The notes below the pieces were generated by a model. It was not told the DNA's origin. It did not search any database and worked only from the letters and a program-made list of their open reading frames with translations. DNA of 64,000 nt from the NCBI RefSeq assembly GCF_002102265.1, contig NZ_LQPG01000050.1:33380-97379 (forward strand). Reading direction: 5' to 3'. Each line of letters starts with the position of its first letter. The stretch's first letter is position 1. A program made the position numbers and the translations under genes. Below, in pieces: positions 42,898-50,542 of the stretch. The stretch is from Mycolicibacter longobardus (GTDB lineage: Bacteria; Actinomycetota; Actinomycetes; Mycobacteriales; Mycobacteriaceae).

Positions 42898-43479
42898 ATG
42901 ACGGGTCTCGACGATGACGTAGCCGCCCTGCTGCGTATCTCGGATGCCGACCGCAACGGCACGCTGCGGCGGCTGCACAATGCCGTCTCCCTCGGGCTGA
43001 TCGACATCGGCGAGTTCGAGGAACGAGCGGCGCAGGTCTCGCAGGCCCGGATGCGCTCGGAACTCGACACCCTCATCGGTGACCTGCCCGGACCGCGCGC
43101 CATCGTCACCTCGGCGGCCGACCGGGTCGAGCTGCGGGGCTGGGCTGGCTCGCTCAAGCGGCACGGGGAATGGATCGTCCCGACCCGGTTGGCGTTGGTG
43201 CGGCGCCTGGGCTCGGTGGACCTCGACCTCACCAAAGCCCGCTTCGCGGGGCCGGTCGTCGTCATCGAACTCGACATGCGGTTCGGCTCGGTCGACATCC
43301 GGCTGCCCGACGGCGCCAGCGCCTCGATCGACGACGTCGAGGTCTACGGCGGCAGTGCCCGGGACCGTCGTCCTGACCCGCCCGCTGAAGGCGCCCCGCA
43401 CCTGGTGCTGACCGGGCGGGTGGTGTGCGGCTCGGTCGACATCAAGGGACCCCGGCGCAAGCTGCGCTGGCGACGCTGA
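42898..43479 (+). CDS. DUF1707 domain protein
   Basis: 193 residues from ATG 42898. The N-terminus (RISDADRNGTLRRLHNAVSLGLIDIGEFEERAAQVSQARMRSELDTLIGDLP) is DUF1707, a SHOCT-like short helical module. The rest is a beta-rich segment (LGSVDLDLTKARF, FGSVDIRLPDGASASIDDVEVYG, GRVVCGSVDIKGPRRK) that reads like the C-terminal cell-wall-response domain of LiaF-type proteins. No membrane helix is seen. Function unknown; an envelope-stress role is a guess. Confidence 0.8.
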   Translation: MTGLDDDVAALLRISDADRNGTLRRLHNAVSLGLIDIGEFEERAAQVSQARMRSELDTLIGDLPGPRAIVTSAADRVELRGWAGSLKRHGEWIVPTRLALVRRLGSVDLDLTKARFAGPVVVIELDMRFGSVDIRLPDGASASIDDVEVYGGSARDRRPDPPAEGAPHLVLTGRVVCGSVDIKGPRRKLRWRR

Positions 43480-43489
43480 CCAGCTCCGT

Positions 43490-43495
43490 TAAGCT
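43490..43495 (+). promoter_or_regulatory. -10 hexamer TAAGCT for leaderless map
   Basis: TAAGCT is followed by six bases and ATG 43502. The spacing favours ATG 43502 over the in-frame GTG 43499. Confidence 0.55.
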
Positions 43496-43501
43496 GGCGT
43501 G

Positions 43502-44359
43502 ATGCCAGTTCGTGCCCCGCTTTCCCCCGGTGCGGTGTCCCCGACGCTGCCGGTGCCCCATTCGATCCCGCGTCCGGAATACGTCGGCCGTGCCACCGCC
43601 GCCGAGGGCAGCGAGCCGTGGGTGCAGACCCCCGAGGTGATCGAGAAGATGCGGGTTGCCAGCCGGATCGCGGCGGGTGCACTCGCCGAGGCGGGCAAGG
43701 CCGTCGCTCCCGGGGTGACCACCGATGCGCTGGACCGCATCGCCCACGAGTACATGATCGAGCACGGCGCCTACCCGTCCACGCTCGGTTACAAGGGCTA
43801 TCCGAAGTCGTGCTGCACGTCGCTCAACGAGGTCATCTGCCACGGCATCCCGGACTCGACGGTGATCGCAGACGGGGACATCGTCAACATCGACGTCACC
43901 GCCTACATCGACGGCGTGCACGGCGACACCAACGCCACCTTCCTGGCCGGTGACGTCGCCGAGGAGCACCGGCTGCTCGTCGAGCGCACCCGGGAGGCGA
44001 CGATGCGGGCGATCAAGGCGGTCAAGCCGGGCCGCGCACTGTCGGTGATCGGCAGGGTCATCGAGGCCTATGCGAATCGGTTCGGCTACAACGTGGTTCG
44101 CGACTTCACCGGTCACGGGATCGGCACGACCTTCCACAACGGGTTGGTGATCCTGCACTACGACCAACCCGAGGTGGACACCATCATCGAACCGGGGATG
44201 ACCTTCACCATCGAGCCGATGATCAACCTCGGGAGCCTGGACTATCAGATCTGGGACGACGACTGGACGGTGGTCACCAACGACGGGCAGTGGAGTGCGC
44301 AGTTCGAGCACACCCTGGTGGTGACCGACGACGGAGCCGAGATCCTCACCCTCCCGTGA
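43502..44359 (+). CDS. map: methionine aminopeptidase, type Ic
   Basis: 285 residues from ATG 43502. A 40-residue N-terminal extension with Pro-rich SH3-binding-like sequence precedes the pita-bread domain, as in mycobacterial MapB. Metal ligands: Asp in VNIDVTAYIDG, Asp in HGDTNATF, His in DFTGHGIGTTFH, Glu in FTIEPMIN and Glu in AQFEHTLVV. It removes the initiator methionine. Confidence 0.97.
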   Translation: MPVRAPLSPGAVSPTLPVPHSIPRPEYVGRATAAEGSEPWVQTPEVIEKMRVASRIAAGALAEAGKAVAPGVTTDALDRIAHEYMIEHGAYPSTLGYKGYPKSCCTSLNEVICHGIPDSTVIADGDIVNIDVTAYIDGVHGDTNATFLAGDVAEEHRLLVERTREATMRAIKAVKPGRALSVIGRVIEAYANRFGYNVVRDFTGHGIGTTFHNGLVILHYDQPEVDTIIEPGMTFTIEPMINLGSLDYQIWDDDWTVVTNDGQWSAQFEHTLVVTDDGAEILTLP

Positions 44360-44432
44360 TCGGCCTGTTGAGCCGTGTCTGTTGAGCCGCTGAGTCGCCG
44401 GTGAAAACCGCCCCTTGAGGCTGGACGGGCTG

Positions 44433-44438
44433 TAGCGT
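44433..44438 (+). promoter_or_regulatory. -10 hexamer TAGCGT for the 44446 gene
   Basis: TAGCGT is followed by seven bases and ATG 44446. The in-frame GTG 44437 overlaps this hexamer, so it is less likely to be the start. Confidence 0.5.
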
Positions 44439-44445
44439 GGCGCAA

Positions 44446-45009
44446 ATGCCGGGCACGATGATGACCATCGACGGGTTTCCGATCCCAGTCGAGGTGGCAG
44501 GCCCGCCGAACGGGCCTGTCGTCGTCGTGCTCGCGGCAGCACAGCACCCGCTCACCGCCTATGACGCGGTCTGCCAGCGACTGCACACCGCCTCGCTGCG
44601 AACCATCGTGATCGGCGCCGACGCGCGGCTGACACCCAAGTCGGTGGTGGGCATCCTGGATTCTCTGGGCGTGCAGTGCGGTGTGCTGGTGGGGGATCGG
44701 ACCGGCGCCGACAACGCCTGGGAGCTGGCGGCGACGCGCCCGGACCGGTTCACCGGTCTGGTGGTGCTCGACCGGGGCCACCCCCGGGCGCCGGATTTGA
44801 GCGGGGCCATTCGCGACGAACGCTGTCCTCCGGTGGAGATCAACACCACCGTCCTGGTCAGTTCCAGGGCTACAGCGGCCGTGGCCAACGCCAGCCAGCG
44901 GTTTGTCTACGGCGAGCATCGGCTGGTGGCGCTGCCGGGGCGACGCAGCGCCCAGGAGTTCACCGCGCAGCTCGCGATGGAGATCGTCTTGCGGGCCAGC
45001 ACCTGGTAG
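44446..45009 (+). CDS. small alpha/beta-hydrolase-like protein
   Basis: 187 residues from ATG 44446. The alternation (VVVVLAAAQHPLTAYDAVCQRLHTASLRTIVIGAD, VGILDSLGVQCGVLVGDRTGADNAWELAATRPDRFTGLVVLDRGHPR, PPVEINTTVLVSSR) follows an alpha/beta hydrolase, but the nucleophile position reads GDRTGA rather than G-x-S-x-G, so the usual serine is absent. Probably non-catalytic or changed in chemistry. It sits between map and glnA4. Confidence 0.7.
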   Translation: MPGTMMTIDGFPIPVEVAGPPNGPVVVVLAAAQHPLTAYDAVCQRLHTASLRTIVIGADARLTPKSVVGILDSLGVQCGVLVGDRTGADNAWELAATRPDRFTGLVVLDRGHPRAPDLSGAIRDERCPPVEINTTVLVSSRATAAVANASQRFVYGEHRLVALPGRRSAQEFTAQLAMEIVLRASTW

Positions 45010-45028
45010 GTGGCCGGCGGCGGGCGAG

Positions 45029-45034
45029 TAGCCT
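45029..45034 (+). promoter_or_regulatory. -10 hexamer TAGCCT for the glnA4 operon
   Basis: TAGCCT lies 41 bases before ATG 45076, and a GAAGGAG site (45065-45071) gives a normal leader. No GlnR-type pentamers were found nearby. Confidence 0.45.
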
Positions 45035-45075
45035 GGCAGCACTTGTCAGGAGATCGTCGTCGGCGAAGGAGCACC

Positions 45076-46440
45076 ATGACCCGGCCCGCGATGCTGTCCA
45101 TGGTCGAGCTGCAGCAACTGGTCGGGTCGGGCGACATCGACACCGTCGTGGTGGCCTTCACCGACATGCAGGGTCGCCTGGTCGGCAAGCGAGTCGCGGC
45201 CGAGCATTTTCTCGCCGAGGTCGCCGACCACGGCGTGGAGTGCTGCAGCTATCTGCTGGCTGTCGACGTCGAGATGAACACCATTCCCGGCTACTCGATC
45301 GCCGACTGGGGGACCGGCTACGGCGATCTGGTGCTCAAACCCGACTTCGCGACGCTGCGCCGCATCCCGTGGCTGCCCGGCACCGCGCACGTGATGGCCG
45401 ACGCGCACTGGCCGGACGGCGGCCCGGTCGCGGTGGCGCCTCGCCAGATCCTGGCCGCCCAGACCGCGCGGCTCGCCGAACGCGGACTGGTCGCCTATGC
45501 CGCAACCGAATTGGAGTTCCTGGTCTTCGAGGACAGCTACCGGCAGGCGTGGGCCGGCGGGTATCGCGGGCTGACCCCCGGGACCGACTACAACTCCGAC
45601 TACGGCCTGGTCGTCGGTACCCGGCTGGAACCGCTGCTGCGTGACATCCGGCTGGGGATGACCGGCGCGGGCCTGCGCTGCGAGGGCGTCAAGGGCGAGT
45701 GCCACAACGGTCAGCAGGAGATCACCTTCCGCTACGAAGAGGCGCTGGTCACCTGCGACAACCACAGCGTCTACAAGAGCGGTGCCAAAGAGATCGCCGA
45801 TCAGCACGGCAAGAGCCTGACGTTCATGGCGAAGTTCGACGAACGCGAGGGCAACAGCTGTCACGTGCATCTGTCACTGCGCAACGCCGACGGAGCCCCA
45901 GTGTTCGCCGATCCGGCCGCACCGCACGGCATGTCGGCGTTGTTCCGTGCGTTCCTGGCCGGTGTGCTGGCCACGATTCCCGAGCTGACCCTGTGTTACG
46001 CGCCGAACATCAACTCCTACAAGCGATTCGTCGACGGCAGCTTCGCTCCCACGGCCATCGGGTGGGGGCTGGACAATCGGACCTGCTCGTTGCGGGTCCT
46101 GGGCCGTGGCGACTCGATGCGGGTGGAGTGCCGGGTGCCCGGTGGCGACGTAAACCCCTACCTGGCGGTGGCGGCGCTGATCGCAGCGGGCCTGCACGGG
46201 ATCGACAACGACCTTGAGCTGCCCGAGGAGGTCGAGGGCAACGCCTACCGCGCCGGATTGCCGCAGCTGCCCACGACACTGGCCGATGCCGCGGCACTGT
46301 TCGCTGAATCCGCCGTGGCGCGCAAGGCATTCGGTGACGACGTCGTCACGCATTACCTGCACGCCGCCAGGGTTGAGGTGGACGCGTTCAACGCCGCGGT
46401 GACCGACTGGGAGAGGGTGCGGGGTTTTGAACGGTTCTGA
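45076..46440 (+). CDS. glnA4: glutamine-synthetase-like enzyme GlnA4 (probable gamma-glutamyl-amine ligase)
   Basis: 454 residues from ATG 45076 behind GAAGGAG. It has the glutamine synthetase fold: VVVAFTDMQGRLVGKRVAAEHF, the metal glutamates in ATELEFLVFED and GECHNGQQEITFRYEEAL, HVHLSLRN, and the arginine region NRTCSLRVLGRGDSMRVECRVPGGDVNPY. GlnA3/GlnA4 enzymes of actinobacteria join glutamate to polyamines or ethanolamine rather than to ammonia. The downstream amidase, aldehyde dehydrogenase and SDR fit that reading. The exact amine cannot be told. Confidence 0.88.
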   Translation: MTRPAMLSMVELQQLVGSGDIDTVVVAFTDMQGRLVGKRVAAEHFLAEVADHGVECCSYLLAVDVEMNTIPGYSIADWGTGYGDLVLKPDFATLRRIPWLPGTAHVMADAHWPDGGPVAVAPRQILAAQTARLAERGLVAYAATELEFLVFEDSYRQAWAGGYRGLTPGTDYNSDYGLVVGTRLEPLLRDIRLGMTGAGLRCEGVKGECHNGQQEITFRYEEALVTCDNHSVYKSGAKEIADQHGKSLTFMAKFDEREGNSCHVHLSLRNADGAPVFADPAAPHGMSALFRAFLAGVLATIPELTLCYAPNINSYKRFVDGSFAPTAIGWGLDNRTCSLRVLGRGDSMRVECRVPGGDVNPYLAVAALIAAGLHGIDNDLELPEEVEGNAYRAGLPQLPTTLADAAALFAESAVARKAFGDDVVTHYLHAARVEVDAFNAAVTDWERVRGFERF

Positions 46441-47170
46441 ACCCGAACGGCCGGTCGTCGGTTTGACGACCTACCTGGACCGGGCGCAGTTCGGCGTGTG
46501 GGATTCACGGGCGGGCCTGCTGCCCGCCGCCTACCTTCAGGGCATCACCGCCGCGGGCGGAATCGCGGTGCTGTTGCCGCCGCAGCCGGTGACGCCGGAG
46601 ATCGCCGCGCGGGTGCTCGACGGTGTCAGCGGACTGGTGATCACCGGTGGCCGGGACCTCGATCCGGCCGGCTACGGCCAGCCTCCGCACGCCGAGACCG
46701 ACCGGCCCGACACCACCCGGGACGCCTGGGAGTTCGCGCTGCTGGCCGAGGCGCTGCGACGCGGACTGCCGGTACTGGGGATCTGCCGCGGCGCCCAAGT
46801 ACTCAATGTCGCGCTCGGAGGAACGTTGCACCAGCATCTGCCCGACGTGCTGGGTAACTGCGGGCACCGGGCCGGCAACGGGGTGTTCACTCCCATGCCG
46901 GTGCGCACCGTAGCCGGCACCCGGCTGGCCGAGCTGCTCGGCGAGACCTGCCAGGTGCAGTGCTACCACCACCAGGCGATCGCCGAGCTGGGTGCGAAAC
47001 TTGTTGTCAGTGCGCGCGATGACGACGATGTCATCGAGGCGATCGAGCTTCCCGGGGAGGACTTCGTGCTCGCGGTTCAGTGGCATCCGGAGGAGTCCCT
47101 GGATGATCTGCGGCTGTTCACCGCGATCGTGGCGGCGGCGGGCAAGTACGCGCAGGCGCGGGTGAGCTAG
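46427..47170 (+). CDS. class I glutamine amidotransferase-like hydrolase (peptidase C26, PuuD-like)
   Basis: 247 residues from TTG 46427, overlapping glnA4 by 14 bases. The triad is visible: Cys in GICRGAQVLNVALGG, His and Glu in VQWHPEESLDD. PuuD-type enzymes release glutamate from gamma-glutamyl-GABA or similar products. Position between glnA4 and aldC supports that role. M. tuberculosis has the same order. Confidence 0.88.
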   Translation: MNGSEPERPVVGLTTYLDRAQFGVWDSRAGLLPAAYLQGITAAGGIAVLLPPQPVTPEIAARVLDGVSGLVITGGRDLDPAGYGQPPHAETDRPDTTRDAWEFALLAEALRRGLPVLGICRGAQVLNVALGGTLHQHLPDVLGNCGHRAGNGVFTPMPVRTVAGTRLAELLGETCQVQCYHHQAIAELGAKLVVSARDDDDVIEAIELPGEDFVLAVQWHPEESLDDLRLFTAIVAAAGKYAQARVS

Positions 47171-48531
47171 TGACTCACGAACTCATCAACCCCGCCACCG
47201 GGGCGGTCTTCGCCACCGTCGAGCACCTTGAGGCCGCCGCGGTCGACGACGCGGTGCGCCGGGCCCGGGACGCCCAGAAGCGGTGGGCCAAAAGGTCCCC
47301 GGCTGAGCGGGCCGCCGCGCTGCGAGACTTCGCCGCGGTGGTCGACGCCCACGTCGACGAGCTGGCCGCGCTGGAGGTGACCAACTCCGGGCACCCGGTG
47401 TCGGCTGCCGAATGGGAGGCCGGGCACGTCCGCGACGTGCTGCAGTTCTACGCGGCCAGCCCGGAGCGGTTGTCCGGTAAGCAGATTCCGGTGGCCGGTG
47501 GGCTGGACGTCACCTTCCACGAACCGCTCGGCGCCGTTGGGATCATCACCCCGTGGAACTTCCCCATGCCGATCGCGGCATGGGGGTTCGCCCCGGCGCT
47601 GGCCGCCGGAAACGCGGTGTTGATCAAACCCGCCGAGTGGACTCCGCTGACCACGCTGCGGCTGGCGGAACTGGCCGTCGAATCAGGTTTGGATCCGGAC
47701 CTTTTGCAGGTACTGCCCGGCCGCGGTGCCGAGGTGGGCGAGCGGCTGGTCTCCCACCCGGATGTGGCCAAGATCGTGTTCACCGGTTCCACCACCACCG
47801 GCACCCGGGTGCTGCAGGCCGGGGCGGCCGGAGTGAAGCGGGTGACGCTGGAACTCGGTGGCAAGAGCGCCAACATCGTGTTCGCCGATTGCGACCTGGA
47901 GCAGGCGGCGGCGACCGCGCCCTACGGCGTGTTCGACAACGCCGGGCAGGACTGCTGCGCCCGCAGTCGAATCCTGGTGCAGCGCAGTATCTACGACCGT
48001 TTCATGGAGCTGCTGGAACCTGCGGTGACCGGTGTCGTCGTCGGAGATCCGACTTCCCGCGACACCGAGATGGGCCCGTTGGTATCGCGCCCGCACTGGG
48101 AGAAGGTTGCCTCCTATGTGCCCGACGACGCGCCGGTGGCCTTCCGCGGCCAGGCGCCCACCGGTCCGGGCTTCTGGTTCCCGCCGACGGTGCTGACTCC
48201 GGCGGCCACCGATCGTTGTGTCACCGAGGAGATCTTCGGCCCGGTGGTGACCGTGCTGCCGTTCGAGGATGAAGCCGACGCCGTCGCCTTGGCCAACAAC
48301 ACCGTCTACGGGTTGTCGGGATCGATCTGGACCAATGACCTGTCCCGGGCGCTGCGGGTGTCGCGGGCGGTGGAAGCCGGGAACCTGTCGGTGAATTCGC
48401 ATTCGTCGGTGCGTTTCAACACCCCGTTCGGGGGCTTCAAACAGTCGGGGCTGGGCCGGGAGCTGGGCGCGGATGCCCCGCTGGCGTTCACCGAGACCAA
48501 GAATGTGTTCATCGCAGTGAAGGAGATGTGA
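47170..48531 (+). CDS. aldC: NAD(P)-dependent aldehyde dehydrogenase AldC
   Basis: 453 residues from GTG 47170, overlapping the previous stop by one base. Motifs: PWNFPMPIAAWGFAPALAAGNAVLIKPAEWTP, FTGSTTTGTRV, catalytic Glu in LELGGKSANIVF, catalytic Cys in NAGQDCCARSRI, and EEIFGPVVTVLPF. By context it would oxidise gamma-glutamyl-aminoaldehydes, as PuuC does. Followed by the SDR gene with no gap. Confidence 0.9.
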   Translation: MTHELINPATGAVFATVEHLEAAAVDDAVRRARDAQKRWAKRSPAERAAALRDFAAVVDAHVDELAALEVTNSGHPVSAAEWEAGHVRDVLQFYAASPERLSGKQIPVAGGLDVTFHEPLGAVGIITPWNFPMPIAAWGFAPALAAGNAVLIKPAEWTPLTTLRLAELAVESGLDPDLLQVLPGRGAEVGERLVSHPDVAKIVFTGSTTTGTRVLQAGAAGVKRVTLELGGKSANIVFADCDLEQAAATAPYGVFDNAGQDCCARSRILVQRSIYDRFMELLEPAVTGVVVGDPTSRDTEMGPLVSRPHWEKVASYVPDDAPVAFRGQAPTGPGFWFPPTVLTPAATDRCVTEEIFGPVVTVLPFEDEADAVALANNTVYGLSGSIWTNDLSRALRVSRAVEAGNLSVNSHSSVRFNTPFGGFKQSGLGRELGADAPLAFTETKNVFIAVKEM

Positions 48532-49308
48532 GTGACCGATCTGACTCAACGCCTGGCCGGGCGGGTTGCCGTGGTGACCGGTGCCGGCGGCGGCATCGGA
48601 CTTGCGACCGCCCGGCGGATGCGGTCCGAGGGCGCGCGCATCGTGGTCGGTGACCTCGACCCGACGACGGGAGCCGCGGTCGCCGACGAGTTGGACGGTC
48701 TGTTCGTGCAGGTCGACGTCTCCGACCAGGAGCAGGTCGACGCGCTGTTCGACACCGCCGCGCAGACATTCGGCGCAGTCGACATCGCCTTCAACAACGC
48801 CGGGATTTCACCTCCGGACGACGATCTGATCGAGACCACCGAACTGCCTGCCTGGCAACGGGTTCAGGACGTCAACCTGAAATCGGTGTATCTGTGCTGC
48901 CGGGCGGCACTTCGGCACATGGCCCCGGCCGGGCGCGGATCGATCATCAACACCGCATCATTTGTTGCGGTGATGGGGTCGGCCACGTCCCAGATCTCCT
49001 ACACCGCCTCCAAGGGCGGCGTGCTGGCCATGTCGCGTGAGCTCGGGGTCCAGTACGCCCGGCAGGGCATCCGGGTCAACGCGCTGTGCCCCGGGCCGGT
49101 GAATACCCCACTGCTGCAAGAGCTGTTCGCCGCCGACCCGGAACGCGCCGCACGCCGGCTGGTGCACGTGCCGGTGGGCCGGTTCGCCGAGCCGGAGGAG
49201 ATCGCGGCCGCGGTGGCTTTCCTGGCCAGCGACGACGCGTCGTTCATCACCGGCTCGACCTTCCTGGTGGACGGCGGGATCAGCTCCGCCTACGTCACGC
49301 CGCTGTAG
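48532..49308 (+). CDS. short-chain dehydrogenase/reductase
   Basis: 258 residues from GTG 48532, immediately after aldC; AAGGAGATG in the aldC tail serves as ribosome site. SDR motifs: VTGAGGGIGLA, NNAGIS, the serine in NTASF and Y-x-x-x-K in YTASKGG, plus a C-terminal GSTFLVDGG. The cofactor acid VVGDLDP suggests NAD. Last gene of the glnA4 operon, where it could act on the alcohol/aldehyde of the amine pathway. Confidence 0.88.
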   Translation: MTDLTQRLAGRVAVVTGAGGGIGLATARRMRSEGARIVVGDLDPTTGAAVADELDGLFVQVDVSDQEQVDALFDTAAQTFGAVDIAFNNAGISPPDDDLIETTELPAWQRVQDVNLKSVYLCCRAALRHMAPAGRGSIINTASFVAVMGSATSQISYTASKGGVLAMSRELGVQYARQGIRVNALCPGPVNTPLLQELFAADPERAARRLVHVPVGRFAEPEEIAAAVAFLASDDASFITGSTFLVDGGISSAYVTPL

Positions 49309-49333
49309 GTTGCTGGCGGGGAGTGTGCCACGG

Positions 49334-50428
49334 TCATTCCCAATTCGGCTCCCACGCTTTGGGTTTCTGAAACCGGCAAGGGGTACGAAAATCAAACTCG
49401 TGCTCACCGCTTTTCCGATAGACGATCCGCATAAGCCACGAGTTCGTGTCGGCTATGAACCCGTGTTCCTGGCCTTCTCGGATACACGATGTGACTGACT
49501 CCCACATCATCCGTAGGCCGACCATCGAATTGCTGACATACGACAGGCTCTCCTCGTCCTGGCCCTTTCCAGCGCGAACGTAGATGCAGAGGGACGGGTC
49601 GTCGCCGCGCAGCGCCAGGTACGCATCGAAGTCGATGCGCGGATTGTGATCCGTCAGCTCGAAGGTGATCGTGTTCGGAATGTCTGCTGAATCGGTCTCA
49701 ATCATGTGTTCATCGAAAGTGATGCGCCACCATTCATCCTGGCCTCCGGCCTTTCCCCAGCCGCGAGCCGAGGCAAGAAGGCTTGCCAGGTCATTCAGGC
49801 CGGGGACTGTGGTGTCCTTTAGTCCAGGGGCGATGTCTTTTGAAGGGAATGCCGCCCGGCGTTCGTCGCCGGCGGCGGTCAAGTACCTGAACTCTTCTGC
49901 GACGAAATCGGCTGTCAACACGTCGGTTTTCGTGCGATGGGAGCTTCCGGGCTCTCCCGGATTCAGAGTGCGTTGATCCGGTCTTGGAGGTGGCCGAAGT
50001 GGACGGGGGATGTCAAGACGTAGTGGTTGAGGTTGCGGACCCTCAAGAAGGTGCCGCAGAGGGTAGTTGCCGTAGATACCGGCGACGTCACCGGACATGA
50101 CCTGATTGTGCTGCTTCATGGCGTCCGCGAGCAGCCTGTCTCGCTGCGCTGCGCGCTCGCGGGCCACACGCACACCCAGCTTCACCGCGTACGCCGTCAC
50201 CACGACGACGACGGAAACGTCCAACCCAAAGATTGCTGCGCACCCGAAAAATATGAGCCAGGGCATGGCTCTGGTGTGCCAGGTTGATCCGACCTGTTGG
50301 CCGTCAGGGGCACGGTCGGCTTTGGCGTCAGCCGCCCTGACCGGGTTGGCAGGTGTCTGTTCGTCTGCCCATCGCTTCACCATGAGGTAAGCGATGGCCA
50401 AGGCTATGAGCAGCAGGAAGGGGTTCAT
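49334..50428 (-). CDS. unrecognised two-helix membrane protein
   Basis: 364 residues leftward from ATG 50428. It has two membrane helices near the N-terminus (PFLLLIALAIAYLMVKRW and WLIFFGCAAIFGLDVSVVVVVTAYAVKLGV), a charged linker with a Pro/Arg-rich part (PRPLRPPPRPDQR), and a soluble C-terminal domain of about 170 residues (WWRITFDEHMIETDSADIPNTITFELTD, LMRIVYRKSGEHEFDFRTPC). No family is recognised. Base composition looks lower in G+C than its neighbours, and M. tuberculosis lacks a gene here, both signs of insertion. It converges on the SDR gene. Confidence 0.7.
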   Translation of the reverse strand: MNPFLLLIALAIAYLMVKRWADEQTPANPVRAADAKADRAPDGQQVGSTWHTRAMPWLIFFGCAAIFGLDVSVVVVVTAYAVKLGVRVARERAAQRDRLLADAMKQHNQVMSGDVAGIYGNYPLRHLLEGPQPQPLRLDIPRPLRPPPRPDQRTLNPGEPGSSHRTKTDVLTADFVAEEFRYLTAAGDERRAAFPSKDIAPGLKDTTVPGLNDLASLLASARGWGKAGGQDEWWRITFDEHMIETDSADIPNTITFELTDHNPRIDFDAYLALRGDDPSLCIYVRAGKGQDEESLSYVSNSMVGLRMMWESVTSCIREGQEHGFIADTNSWLMRIVYRKSGEHEFDFRTPCRFQKPKAWEPNWE

Positions 50429-50511
50429 CGTGTCTGGATCGCAGACTCAGTGGCGTAATGGCAGTGCTGGTGGAAGGACATACCTTGACCGTAACGACGG
50501 GTACCGACACT

Positions 50512-50528
50512 CCACGCGGTCTGCGTGG
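50512..50528 (-). terminator. hairpin after the acyl-CoA dehydrogenase gene
   Basis: CCACGC (50512-50517) and GCGTGG (50523-50528) pair perfectly around five bases, 15 bases beyond the fadE stop on the minus strand. No U-run follows. Confidence 0.4.
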
Positions 50529-50542
50529 CGGCGAGCCGTGCG

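Noticed and set aside
45010..45075. Possible GlnR operator upstream of glnA4
   Set aside because: No GTnAC/GAAAC pentamers with six-base spacing are present, unlike the amt region.
50429..50542. tRNA-like or small-gene signal between the membrane-protein gene and fadE
   Set aside because: No cloverleaf or conserved CCA-type end can be drawn; only a small hairpin is present.
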